Shown: in pieces, positions 8,541 to 18,249 of the stretch
Position numbering within the stretch: the stretch's first letter is position 1
Layout of the letters: every line of letters starts with the position of its first letter
Assembly: GCA_034687125.1 (NCBI GenBank)
Contig: JAQGBZ010000598.1
Span: forward strand, 1 to 28,058
Source: Neelides folsomi
Taxonomy: Eukaryota; Arthropoda; Collembola; Neelipleona; Neelidae
Reading direction: 5' to 3'
Length of the DNA stretch: 28,058 nucleotides
Translations under genes and position numbers: made by a program
The notes under the pieces: generated by a model
The model's input: only the letters and a program-made list of their open reading frames with translations
Databases searched by the model: none
Told to the model about the DNA's origin: nothing

Positions 8541-9381
8541 GAGAGTTTTTAAATTGTTCTGAATGGTTATCACCAATTCTTCCTTCAATTGTTAAATGAT
8601 GAAGTTTCTGCTTCTTTAAATTACCCATGTTGTGATTAAATTAAAACTAAACTTATAGAATATATTAAACTAAACTGAAATAAATAAAACAATGATAATC
8701 TGTAATTAACTGAATTGAACAAGAATCAAATGATATAAAAGCGAAATTATTTAACAAATTCTTAGGGTTATTGATTAAATTTGTTAAAGATTAAAACTTT
8801 GACTAAAGATATCTTTCTTTCTTTCAAATGAATAACAATTGATTACTAGTTGTTTTCAATTCAGCTTAATTCTCATTCATGGTCATACTTCATAGAGTAC
8901 GTGCCCAATGCAGATATTCAGTCAGATAGGAAATTATTGACTTTTAATAATTTATTATTTGAAAACACTATATTTTATTATTATGCTTTGTGAAGTATGA
9001 TCATGGTCATGTTCAATATAAGAGATAAGCGTATCATTTTATGCAAATTATGAATTACTATAAGTTTCATTGATAAAAGTGAAGTTTTATTTGAAACAAG
9101 AATTAAGAAACCGTCGACTAGACATACAAAATATAAGGAGTAAAACACATTTGGCAAAACACCATTGACTCGAATTCATTCAAATTTCAGACAGACACAT
9201 TGAAAGAACATAGCAGGGGAATAAAAAAAAAAGAGGTGATTTTTTAATCCAGAGACAAGCCGCATCCAATCATACATTCATCATTAAGTGATTAGTTCGT
9301 AATACTTGTACAATGATTTAACATTGCTATTGAAAAGGCCTTTTATAGTTGAGGTAATAAGCCATCTTCTTTATATGGTAT

Positions 9382-10775
9382 TTAAGCCACAAGAGCAGCT
9401 GCAACTGGGGCGGCTCCAATAGCTCCAACATGTCCAGCAAATGCTGATAATCCTCCGACTCCTCCAAGTTGGTAACCGAGCGAAGGAGCAGCATATGTTG
9501 TGGCGAATTGGGAATGAACTGGAGAATTGTAAGAGCTAACGGCTGGAGCTCCATGTCCGAATCCAACAGTGGCTCCTGGAGCTAAAATAAGATATTAATA
9601 GTTAATATTAATAAAATTTAACGGGTACTTAATAGTAATTATAAAAAAATGGAATAGGTAATAAAGAATAAATTGATAATTACCGGCATATCCGAAAGAG
9701 TGGGCAATTGGTCCTCCGAATCCTGAATAGGCAACTGGAGCTCCGGCAACGGCAATTGGAGCAGCGACCGCGGCGGTCTTGACAGCGACGGCTGGAGCGC
9801 CATAAGCTGATGCAACTGGAACTGCGTGTTTAACTGCTGCGACTACTGGAGCAACTGGGGCGCTATAATTCAAATTTTGGTTAAATAGATTTCAAGTAAT
9901 TGGGTTAATTATAATGTACAATTTACCTGTATGCGATTTGTTTGACAGCTGGAGCATTGATGGGGGCAGTGATGGTTCTAAACATGAGACGATAGGGGTT
10001 AAGATACATATTGTGGGTAAATTGGGCATGCCAGACTGAGGAAAGGTCTGACAAAATATACCTGGTGATGGTGGTGGTCTTTTCAATTGAAGGAGCTGTG
10101 AAAACAAAAGAGAAATTAGGGCTTGAAATCGAAATTAATTTGATGATATTTAATACAATTAATAAATCGTCGAAAGGCCAAGAGTCAACAAAAATACTTT
10201 TAAAGATCGCTTTTAAGAAATAATTAAAGACCACTTAAGAAGAGTAAACGATTTTTAATGCCTTGCTTTGTTAATTTGGATTGAAAGGAAATGTGTTTTT
10301 ACCTGAGTAGGTTTCAACGGATCTGGTCAATGTTGGTCCTGGGTAAGTGACCTATAATATTAGAAACAAAGAGAGTTAGCAATATTTAATTATTGAAGAC
10401 TTGTAATTGGATCGAACCTTTGCAACATTTGGGACGTTGTAAGTGTAGGATTGGGGTGGTGGAGCTTCATGTCCGGCCTTGGCGAGGGCGAAGAGAGCAA
10501 AGATAATGACGGCCTTTAAAAATTAAATTTCAAGTTAAAAATGAGCTCAAGTCTACTGGAGCACTTTAAAACATTTTAAGACCATTAAGAGCTAATTGAA
10601 TTCCGAGATTTAGATTTTTTTGAAATTGGCTCAGAATTTTAAATGATTCCAATGACTTATTAAGTATATAATATGGGAATTTTTAACTGATTTTAATTGT
10701 TTTTCAATTGTTTTCAAGAAATTTTGATTTAGTTAGAATTAAATTTGAAGGGAATATTTTGTGTACCTTGATCAT
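9382..10775 (-). CDS. Secreted Ala/Val/Pro-rich cuticular-type protein
   Basis: Seven exons on the minus strand: 10767-10775, 10418-10513, 10303-10351, 10062-10095, 9927-9977, 9684-9862 and 9382-9581. All have GT-AG introns, and the joined frame is 618 bases (205 residues, TAA at 9384-9382). The first exon carries only three codons (MIK); the signal peptide MIKAVIIFALFALAKAG is completed by exon 2. The mature chain is low-complexity: a Tyr/Pro section (PPPQSYTYNVPNV), a Thr-rich stretch (TTTITRTITAP), then Ala-Val-Pro runs (APVAPVVAAVKHAVPVASAY) and a Gly-rich tail (YQLGGVGGLSAFAGHVG). No Rebers-Riddiford chitin-binding consensus is visible, so this is a non-RR structural protein of the cuticle kind, inferred from composition, signal peptide and the mini-first-exon layout typical of cuticle genes. 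It could instead be another extracellular matrix protein. Confidence 0.82.
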
Positions 10776-10839
10776 GTTGATGATTGTTTGTTGGATAATT
10801 GGAGGAATTGTTTGTTTGTTGAGATGATTCAAGTGAATG

Positions 10840-10873
10840 GATGATTGTTGAGGATCGAAGTTGGTCTTTTATA
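10840..10873 (-). promoter_or_regulatory. TATA-box core promoter of the cuticular-type gene
   Basis: On the minus strand TATAAAAG occupies 10873-10866, giving a predicted start near 10842. This leaves a leader of about 65 bases before the ATG at 10775. That fits a strongly, stage-specifically transcribed gene, but no other regulatory site was identified. Confidence 0.65.
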
Positions 10874-11999
10874 CTCGCCGGAACCAGGAAGGAATTGGAT
10901 GATTATAATAAGACTCCTTTATTAAACAGCTAAAAGACAATTCTCACCCTACGAGTCACGGAGTGCAACCAATTGGTTTTGAATACAACATGGGATTTTG
11001 GATGTTATAATAAATGAGACGTCGATAGTGATCTGTGACACAAGGGAGACAAACGAGTCTTTTCCACGTCAACAACATATAATATATATAAGAAATAAGA
11101 ATTGAAAGGGAGAAGGAATAGAAGAAAAAATGAGGTGACTTTATTTCCCTTGTGCTATCAAAAAGGGAAGAGTTTTCATTTGTCTATACAATATGTGCTA
11201 CTGTACTGCTTTTCTACCTACAATTTTATTGTACTTAATGTTAGAGTTGTACAGGTGTTTGGTGTTTATTATTAATTAACTATAAATGTGAATGGCCTGT
11301 ACTCGCCGGTATCGCAGGTTCTCTCCTTGGTAGTCAAAAACCCATTTTTGTAATGGGATGTGCATAAATTAATTTTTGTTGCTCCTGGTGTGGGCAAGTT
11401 ACACGTAATAGTAATTAAAGTAATAATTTAATTAAAAATATTTAACATTTCCCATTTAGATAGCATATTTTTGAAGTAAAGTAGAAATTGAATTTTGCTA
11501 GAAATTAAAATGTAATGTAAAGCTAAATGTAAAGAAAATACAGTGCAGTGTATTGCAATAAGCGTATTGAAAAATTCAAAGTTGGATAATTTGTCCAAAG
11601 ATCGTGCAGGATTAAAAGGTGACGACAACTTCCATGTTACACATTTTCATTTTCTTGTCGTCCAACAAGTTTGGGCAAATGAATCATAAATAAGGAATGA
11701 ATGAAATTTTAATGTGATGAGAGAGAAGCTTATTATTCTTTGGTCGTTGTTGTTCAAAGGCTCCTGATGGCTTATTCGATAAAATGGCCTTTTCTTTAAT
11801 GAACTTCCTATTACTTTTTTTTCATTTTTGCCCATTTGACAGCAGGTTTCACTTTTACCCCTTTTAACAAACAGCTTCAATTTATTCGCCTCCTCCCTTA
11901 TTGCCTCACTCCCATTGATTGAAGTTTGTTTATTCAATTAAGTTAATAACTTGGGCAGATAGGTACACGTATATTATATATTAATTATTTTCATTATTA
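10874..11999. other. Gene-free spacer
   Basis: Contains a moderately GC-richer patch near 11295-11400 (CTGTACTCGCCGGTATCGCAGG) that I could not assign, and short chance ORFs with no family features. No inverted-repeat element was found. Confidence 0.4.
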
Positions 12000-12030
12000 T
12001 TAACCCCTTCACGCATTGAAATATATGGAA
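12000..12030 (+). repeat. Candidate piggyBac terminus with TTAA target site
   Basis: TTAA at 12000-12003 is followed directly by CCCCTTCACGCATTG. piggyBac elements insert at TTAA and usually start with CCC, and this lies about 150 bp beyond the C-terminal end of the piggyBac relic. No matching inverted end was found beyond 13808, so the assignment is tentative. Confidence 0.4.
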
Positions 12031-12159
12031 AATTAGTTGATTCAGCTGGGAGATTAAAATAAAAATTGTTCAATTACGCTGGAAAGGTTTGAGCGCTGTT
12101 AATTCATTCACATGGTGTCCAACGCTTTTTAATTATATCATTTTACGGGAAGGAAATTA

Positions 12160-13808
12160 GAGAGAATTACCTTCATTCGGGAAATTTTTGCATTGGAATT
12201 TGGTTCGTTGGTCAACTTTCAATTTTGTGCAAACAACACAGCGCTTTTTGGTACTCTTCTCCATGAAATGTCTCCCGCTGAAGCGTTCGTTCCCAATTGG
12301 TTTCCCCTTCAATTTGACGCCGATTTCAAGTAGGAGTTGCTTCACCAGGATGGTCCGGAATTTGAGAAATGAATTCTTTTTTCCCGTTGTGAGCGTTGAG
12401 AATGCAGTCGTCAATTAATTTCAATCCTAGTTTTTTGTGCCACTTCTTTGTCTTCCTTTGGACAGTGTAAAGCGCAGGTTGAGAGTCGGCGAGGTCAATG
12501 GCACGTGCTTGGTTGTTATAATGAATCACTGATTGAGGCTATATTTTGACAATTTTTCCCCTTCTTACACGAACCATCTTGTGATCAAGACATGTAGAGA
12601 TCATCCTTACAATTCTTTTGTCTCGCCAGTACTCGATCTGTACACCGTCGCTGGCGAACACTTGGACTTCTCCCACTTTCATTTTTCCTTCAACTGCAGG
12701 TGTGTTCCTCCGGTTGGCTCTAAGAGTTCCCAAGACGTAGGTTTGTTCTTTTAACAACTTGAAAGCCAAAGTGGGACTTGTAAAGAAGTTATCAACAAGT
12801 AAACGGTGGTGTTTTCCAATATAAGGAGCAATCAAATCCAAGGTCACTGCTCCACCGTAGCCGAATTCTTTCATTGAATCAGGAAGCGTCTCGCCTTGAC
12901 CGGAGTAAATGTGGAAATTGAGAAGAAATCCAGTTCGAACATCCCTTAGCGAATAAAATTTCACACCGAATCTTGCACGCTTCATAGAGTTGAATTGTTT
13001 AAAACATAAGCGTCCCTTGTGAAGTACCAATGAATCATCGATGTTTAATTCCGCATCAGAGATGAGTAGATTGGAAAAGTTCGTCATTCCCATTTCCCAA
13101 AATCTTGCAATTTTGTGTAGTTTAATTCGAAATCGGGGAGCTTCATTATTCTCAAAGTGAAGGAAAGTCTTGTTAATTGTCTTGTTAATTGCTTCTTTTT
13201 TATCCATTGGGCGTGATAAAAGTTTGTTTGATGAACAATCAAATCCAGCATGTCTTCAATAAACGTAGCCTTGAAACATTTGAGCTCAGAGTCCCTTTGT
13301 GAATGTGGAATTGTCCATCCAGACGCCAGATCTTCAAAAGGTTCGAAAAACGGTTTGTGTTTCTTGGTTCTTGTCCAAATCCAGTCGTTTACTGCAGCAA
13401 GTACTTGAGGTGGAACGTAGTCTGATTACAATAAAATATGTATTACAATTGAAATAATGAATTATAATAGAAATATAATTACCATCATTTTCATCTTCCT
13501 CTGAATCCAGTACTTCATATCCACCTTCATTCTCCTCATTGTCACTGTCACTTTCCAGGTCGGAAGATTCAATGTCTGACTCATCTGATTCTGAATCTAG
13601 TATTTAATTATTATTAAGCGGTGGAATTTTTGTTTTAATGCGATAATTTAATAATTTAATTATTATTTAATTATTTTATTTACCTGAAATATCTGAATTG
13701 CTCCCATCTTCCGAATTACCCCTTTGCACTGTATTAATTGTATCCGAATAAATCTGTATTTACTGAAGATTCTGTTGAATCCTGTGTTTGAGGTCGCACA
13801 CGATTCAT
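12160..13808 (-). pseudogene. piggyBac-family transposase relic with introns
   Basis: Decayed transposase of the piggyBac DDD family. From ATG at 13808 the exons are 13684-13808, 13483-13596 and 13421 downward, with phase-1 GT-AG introns. The N-terminus is acidic (DSESDESDIESSDLESDSD) as in many piggyBac proteins. It continues YVPPQVLAAVNDWIW and DLIVHQTNFY. Catalytic blocks are visible: DDSLVLHKGRL (first Asp), RLLVDNFFTSP (second) and YNNQARAIDLAD (third). The C-terminus has the start of the Cys-rich finger, RCVVCTKLKVDQRTKFQC. Breaks: a frameshift in exon 1 near 13740; a frame change and missing segment at about 13200, where the block between HQTN and the first Asp is shortened; an in-frame TAG at 12541-12539; a frameshift around 12330-12380; and a stop that cuts the finger short. 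It lies in spacer and is not expected to be active. Confidence 0.92.
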
Positions 13809-14167
13809 AATAAATTATTAAGCAGTAATAATTAATAATAATTAAGAAATCAAATTTTTTTTATTAAATTAGAAAATAAGTAATTTCAAAAGTAAAATGA
13901 TCCAATAATAATAAAATAAGATCCAACAAACTTAAATACTTAAAGGTGATATATAAATAATTTGTTTGTTATAATTATAAATAACAATAATTTTGTGTTT
14001 ATTAAAATTAGGGCTAAACTTAAAAAATGGTACCATTAATTTTATAAAAATTTATTATTTCCACTTTGATTTATTAGGTTGTACTAATAGTAGTTAATTG
14101 TTTTGTCGTATAGAATTTTAAATTAACACAGGAAGGAATGATAGAAAAAAATCCTTATATTGTCCCC

Positions 14168-14359
14168 ACGCCATGCCGTTAGCTGACATTTTTTTATTTT
14201 TAAATTTTGCAATGTTTCCTTGCAGATAAAAATTGTAATTAACAATTAGATCTATAGAAATCTATAGAGATTAATATTGTTTTCTAATTGTTTCATAAAG
14301 GAGAAAACTTGGTATAAAGTTGATTATTAAAAACGTCAGCTAATGTTATAATATGGCGC
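14168..14359. repeat. Inverted-repeat element with TTAGCTGAC ends (MITE-like)
   Basis: The left end (ACGCCAT, then GTTAGCTGACATTTTT) is matched by the reverse complement of the right end (GCGCCAT, then ATTAGCTGACGTTTTT). The total is 192 bp with no coding. The same words recur at the palindrome around 15672-15745, suggesting a small family. No target duplication was assigned. Confidence 0.5.
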
Positions 14360-14907
14360 TCACAATCAGACAATAACTATTAATAGCTAGATTTATAGTA
14401 TACAGGTAGATCAGTTATTGAAGATAACTAACCAAGGAACCCACATTCAAACATTTCCTCAAAATTTATGGAGAAAATTGCCCATTTTTAACTCTTTCGT
14501 AATATTTCATTTAAACTAGAATTAAGTCTAATTGGTAGTCATTCTTGGCCGATATTAATTTATATTAAAAAGTTCATTCTCGAAATCTTTACCAGGAGTT
14601 TGAACAATCTGCCAGACTATTTACAGACGAATTTAGTTAATTGTTACTATTGATTGTTGTAAATCATATTTAATTAGATTAAAAGCACATTGAAGCACAT
14701 TAATATACTCACACGCCGAAATCGAAATATTTTAAATAATGCTCTATCGGTGAGTTCAAGAGGACTTTTGGTCTAAGAAACTTTGTTGTAAAGCTCGATT
14801 TTGTTGTATTCCTTCAATTAAAATGGTCAAATCGGCCATATTTGGCAGTATACCATACTATACCTCATACTATACCATACTATTTATACCATGACAATAT
14901 ACTATAA

Positions 14908-15238
14908 CTTTGAACGAGAGGCTTAATTATTTCCAGCGATACCAATTTAGTTTATTGTTATTATTACTTGTAGTATAACATATTTATGTATTTATTTTGT
15001 TTAAAACAACAATTTAATATATATTTTTAATTATAAAGCAAATAGAGATATGAAGATTAAAGTGAATTAAACTAGAAAACACTGCAATTAAATTAAATTA
15101 ACTGAAATTATTTATTAAAATGTTCAAAGGATAAATGAAAAGAGTATGTTTGAATTTATCTTTGCATTACAACAATTAATAGTAACAATAAGCTAAATTC
15201 GTATAGTTGGAAATAATTAAGCGGTTCCTTCAAACTCA
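14908..15238. mobile_element. F3 MITE, copy 2
   Basis: Imperfect long inverted ends. The left reads TTTGAACGAGAGGCTTAATT and continues CCAATTTAGTTTATTGTTA. The right, reverse-complemented, reads GTTTGAAGGAACCGCTTAAT and continues GAATTTAGCTTATTGTTACT. About 75 bp of each end correspond. It shares both ends with copy 1 at 19935 but lacks the outermost CGAGCCGGGAACACAC block. Confidence 0.7.
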
Positions 15239-15671
15239 CGTTACCTTTGGCCGTGAATGAGGAACTTCTCAATTATAATTTCCCCCTCTAATAACTAACT
15301 GTCTGTAAGGGCGAAATCCAATCGTCGGACATTTGAATAAACACACTTGTTTTCATTCATTCAATAACTATCAGATTCGTAATCACCATCGTAGATTTGG
15401 TAGAAAAACAATTAAGAAATACACTTGGCGGGCTGTGCCCGCCAACTCAACATATTCCAAATAATTCTTTAAATCACAAGTAGTATTTCATTCCTAAAGC
15501 AAACTCATCCATCAGGTGCAACATTGCAACCCGTTATTGGCCAATTAAGCAACATTTAGTATTTAAACAAAGTATACCACTAAATGTTTTAAATGAAGGT
15601 CTAATAAAGAAGTTATGTATTTAAAATCTTTTCTTTAAATTAAATTATTCAATGAGCATTTATATATTTTC

Positions 15672-15725
15672 GAAATAAAAAAAGGTCAGCTAACAGTGCA
15701 CTGTTAGCTAACTATTTTTTATTTC
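15672..15725. repeat. 54-bp near-perfect palindrome without spacer
   Basis: The centre, 15688-15709, is an exact 22-base palindrome (AGCTAACAGTG followed by its complement). Flanking GAAATAAAAAA and TTTTTTATTTC extend the arms to 27 bp each with four mismatches. The adjacent CACTGC and GTGGCGTG resemble the ends of the 14168-14359 element, so this may be a collapsed member of that family. Confidence 0.75.
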
Positions 15726-15959
15726 ACTGCAGTGTGGCGTGCAGACAATAGATTTGAATTATCCAATCTACTTGTTATAGTTCATTTAATGAATACATAT
15801 TTTTAAATATTTATAATTTTTTAAGAATCTCAAAAAGGAATTTTCCAACTTTGAAAGAGCGTTAATCTGATTTAAAAGTAAGTAAAGAAAGCATGAAGGG
15901 AAAAGAGAGAATCGCTTTTTGCTTCATCGTGGGTATTTTCTCTCACAGTCAGCTATAAT

Positions 15960-16326
15960 GATCGCTCAGGCAAGATTGGGGATCAGTGCCTCCCCTCGTT
16001 GGACGAATCCATGTTCCATGTATTTGATTGTACGCTCATTGTGGCAGCGCGGCGCAGCGCATATGAACTGAGGGGCGTTACTTGAGTTTTGGAGGGTCCA
16101 CGTCGAAGGAGTTCGGACGGAAGGAGCGGTTGGGCAAAGGATATCCAGCGAAAAGAAACCATTAAATATACCATATATTTACGTAGGTATATATTTTGGC
16201 CAGACGCTCCTTCAGCCTCACATCGACACATAAGCGGATGGATTCGCCATTTTCTATACGCCAAATCATCAGCGAACTTTGTTGACCGATCAGAAGATCT
16301 TCACGTTTCTTAAATATTCACCCCAG
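15960..16326 (+). other. Probable non-coding first exon / promoter region of the BTB gene
   Basis: This block stands out by composition. It is much richer in G+C and CpG than everything around it (for example GCGCGGCGCAGCGC near 16047) and carries no convincing protein. It ends in a good splice donor, CCCCAG then GTAAAG (16327). The next acceptor in a sensible position is TTTTTAG at 18186-18192, directly before the leader of the BTB-coding exon. I infer an untranslated first exon with its promoter. The start site is not defined and no TATA box was seen. Confidence 0.5.
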
Positions 16327-16400
16327 GTAAAGTTCATTTACGTTACACGATTAATTTAAAACTTACATTGATTATTTACAAATTTTCAATATGGAATTGA

Positions 16401-16439
16401 ATTATTCAATAATGGAATTTATTTCCATTATTGAATAAT
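16401..16439. repeat. Perfect hairpin, 17-bp arms, 5-base loop
   Basis: ATTATTCAATAATGGAA at 16401-16417, loop TTTAT, exact reverse complement at 16423-16439. Confidence 0.85.
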
Positions 16440-16520
16440 ATGTATTTACATATTTTTCGTTGTTATTATTATATTTTTAATTAATTATGTATATATTTTT
16501 ATGTATAATTATGTATATAT

Positions 16521-16557
16521 AAAACCTGCAATATCATAAGATGATATTGCAGGTTTT
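16521..16557. repeat. Perfect hairpin, 17-bp arms, 3-base loop
   Basis: AAAACCTGCAATATCAT at 16521-16537, loop AAG, exact reverse complement at 16541-16557. Confidence 0.85.
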
Positions 16558-16917
16558 CACCTATTTATTTAATTTGATTCTTTGAATGTTAATTAACAAC
16601 ATAAATCACTATTGGTTATTTTTATTTCGGAGGAAAATGTTAAATTTTAAAGTCAAACAAAATTCAACTAGGAGATGGAGATTACAAGTTGTCGATTATG
16701 AATATAATTCCTTAGATGAAATTCGTATTTGATCCAACTTTTTAATCTAATTTGTAAGTTTTTAACTATTTATGGAAATGCAATAAAATTTCCTTTTTAT
16801 TAAATTATTCAAAATAGGCATCGACAAGAAAAATTATTTTCTGGACCAAAATTATACAAAATTAAATGATTATCGAGCTTGTGAAAATTTCATCTAATAA
16901 GTTACATTTGGTGTTAT

Positions 16918-17045
16918 ATACAAGCCCTTTATTTAATAAGTAAACATTGGGATAATGAAAATGATAAGGAAACCCATAGAAATTTTTGTTATTTTATACA
17001 TGTGTTGATATTCCCTATGTTTACTTATTTCCTGGAGGCTTTGTA
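16918..17045. repeat. Inverted-repeat element (MITE-like), about 128 bp
   Basis: The left end reads ATACAAGCCC then AATAAGTAAACATTGGGA. The right end, reverse-complemented, reads ATACAAAGCC then AATAAGTAAACATAGGGA. No coding and no clear target duplication. Confidence 0.6.
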
Positions 17046-17199
17046 TTTAACTGCAGAAATTGAAGTGGTAATCCTCCTTCATTTCACCTGACCAAGGACA
17101 CATAGTTGCATTATTAATTATTAAAAATATTAAATAGGTAGGTGTTATGATAGGGCCTTTTTACATACATTTGGTTACTAAACCAATCCGTGCCTAATA

Positions 17200-17980
17200 T
17201 CAGATCATACCAAATTATGTGTCTTATTGGTCTTATGCAAAATTCAAATTTACATTGGCAACATAGGGAAAATAATCAATTAATTTTTTAAACTATCTGA
17301 GTATCTTAAAATTCACGCAAAATCAGAAGTTCCAAGAAATCGTTTACTTATTAACTCTTTTGAAGAACAGGTCAACAATTCGAGTGTATTGGTCACAAGG
17401 GTTGCAACTTTCCCAAGTTTGTCGATTTATAAGAGAACTTTACGGCGAATCATGTGTGAGTGATAGAACTGTGAGCCGATGGATGTCCAAGTTATCATGA
17501 GGAAGGACTTCTGTTCAAAAGATATTTTCTACTGGACGACCAAGAAGTGCCAGAACTGAAGATACAATAAACGCTTGCTCCACGACAATGCTCGTTTTCA
17601 TACATGTTAAATTGTTAAAGACAAATTGGACAGATTGGGAATCGAAACTCTTCCACACCCGCCTTATTCTCCAGACATTTCTCCATCTGAATTTCACTTA
17701 TTTTCTCACATGAAAAGATTCTTAAGAGGTCAACGATTTGAAAACGAAGATGATTTAAAAACTGAAGTAAACAACTGGTTAGGATCTTGCACACCACAAT
17801 TCTGGCAGGAAGGAATTTATAGATTGGAATCTCAGTGGAGAAAATGTTTTGAAAATAATGGAAATTACCTTTGATTTGTATCATACTTTAGTTAGATAAT
17901 TGCTTCATGTTATAGAAATTGAGTTAAATAAATTTTTGCATTTCCATAAACACAATAAGACATAATATGGTATGATCTGA
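17200..17980 (+). mobile_element. Mariner element, internally deleted, TA duplication
   Basis: Terminal inverted repeats begin TCAGATCATACCAAATTATG on the left and TCAGATCATACCATATTATG on the right (read from the end), continuing with TCTTATTG. TA flanks both sides (17198-17199 and 17981-17982). At 781 bp it is shorter than an autonomous mariner of about 1.3 kb because the centre of the transposase is missing. Two other copies in the window share these ends or their inner sequence (8104-8339, 19486-19714). Confidence 0.88.
17370..17874 (+). pseudogene. Mariner transposase relic inside the TIR element
   Basis: The N-terminal part shows the helix-turn-helix region (QVCRFIRELYGESCVSDRTV) and the linker motif STGRPRSARTED, which needs a second frame after a TGA at about 17499. 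The sequence then jumps directly to the second catalytic block, DNARFH. The first aspartate and surrounding domain are deleted. After a TAA the frame continues with the mariner signature HPPYSPDISPSEFHLF holding the third acidic residue, and ends FENNGNYL with TGA at 17872-17874. The gap between second and third catalytic residues is about 29 residues, against 34 in the family. The protein cannot be functional. Confidence 0.9.
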
Positions 17981-18249
17981 TATGAGCATTTTGTTAATAT
18001 TTTTAATAATTCAATTATGGAAAGGACAAATGTGATTAAACCAACAATAAAATTTGGTTTCTAGAGTATTGTGCTTGTGGCTTAAATTATATGTAATTTA
18101 AAAATATTTTTTGAAAATTATTATAGGGAATCACTTAATTATAATTTATTCCAAATTCTAATAAACTAATAATTTATTTTTTTCATTTTTAGACATGTGA
18201 ATATAAAGATATCTTGTGAGAAGTTGAATCTGTTCTATTCATTATCATA

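Larger units (their letters stand above)
7922..9381. other. Gene-free stretch with nested MITE remnants
   Basis: Between the convergent ML and cuticular-type genes. It holds an F3 end fragment (8026-8103), a mariner-type MITE (8104-8339), a perfect hairpin (8505-8540) and an imperfect inverted pair at about 8877-8897 and 8987-9007 (TCATACTTCA and its complement). I see nothing coding. Confidence 0.6.
13809..15950. other. Gene-free stretch with MITEs
   Basis: No gene was seen. It holds an inverted-repeat element (14168-14359), a short ATACCATACTAT-type repeat tract (about 14850-14890), F3 copy 2 (14908-15238) and a long palindrome (15672-15725). The remainder is AT-rich. Confidence 0.55.
16327..18192 (+). 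other. Presumed first intron of the BTB gene, repeat-laden
   Basis: Holds two perfect hairpins (16401-16439, 16521-16557), an inverted-repeat element (16918-17045) and the mariner copy (17200-17980). No other coding frame was seen. Confidence 0.45.

Noticed and set aside
9892..10234. ORFs of 71 and 103 codons on the minus strand and 70 on the plus strand
   Set aside because: They read through introns of the cuticular-type gene; only the short spliced exons keep the frame.
11290..11400. Possible tRNA-derived SINE or RNA gene
   Set aside because: The GGTTCTCTCC patch only weakly resembles a tRNA B box, and no A box, cloverleaf or repeat copy was found.
11428..11937. Minus-strand ORFs of 66 and 96 codons
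   Set aside because: Chance ORFs in spacer; no start context, splice signals or recognisable motifs.
15983..16313. ORFs of 93 and 74 codons on opposite strands
   Set aside because: They overlap in a GC-rich block where stops are rare. Neither resembles a protein, and the block fits an untranslated exon better.
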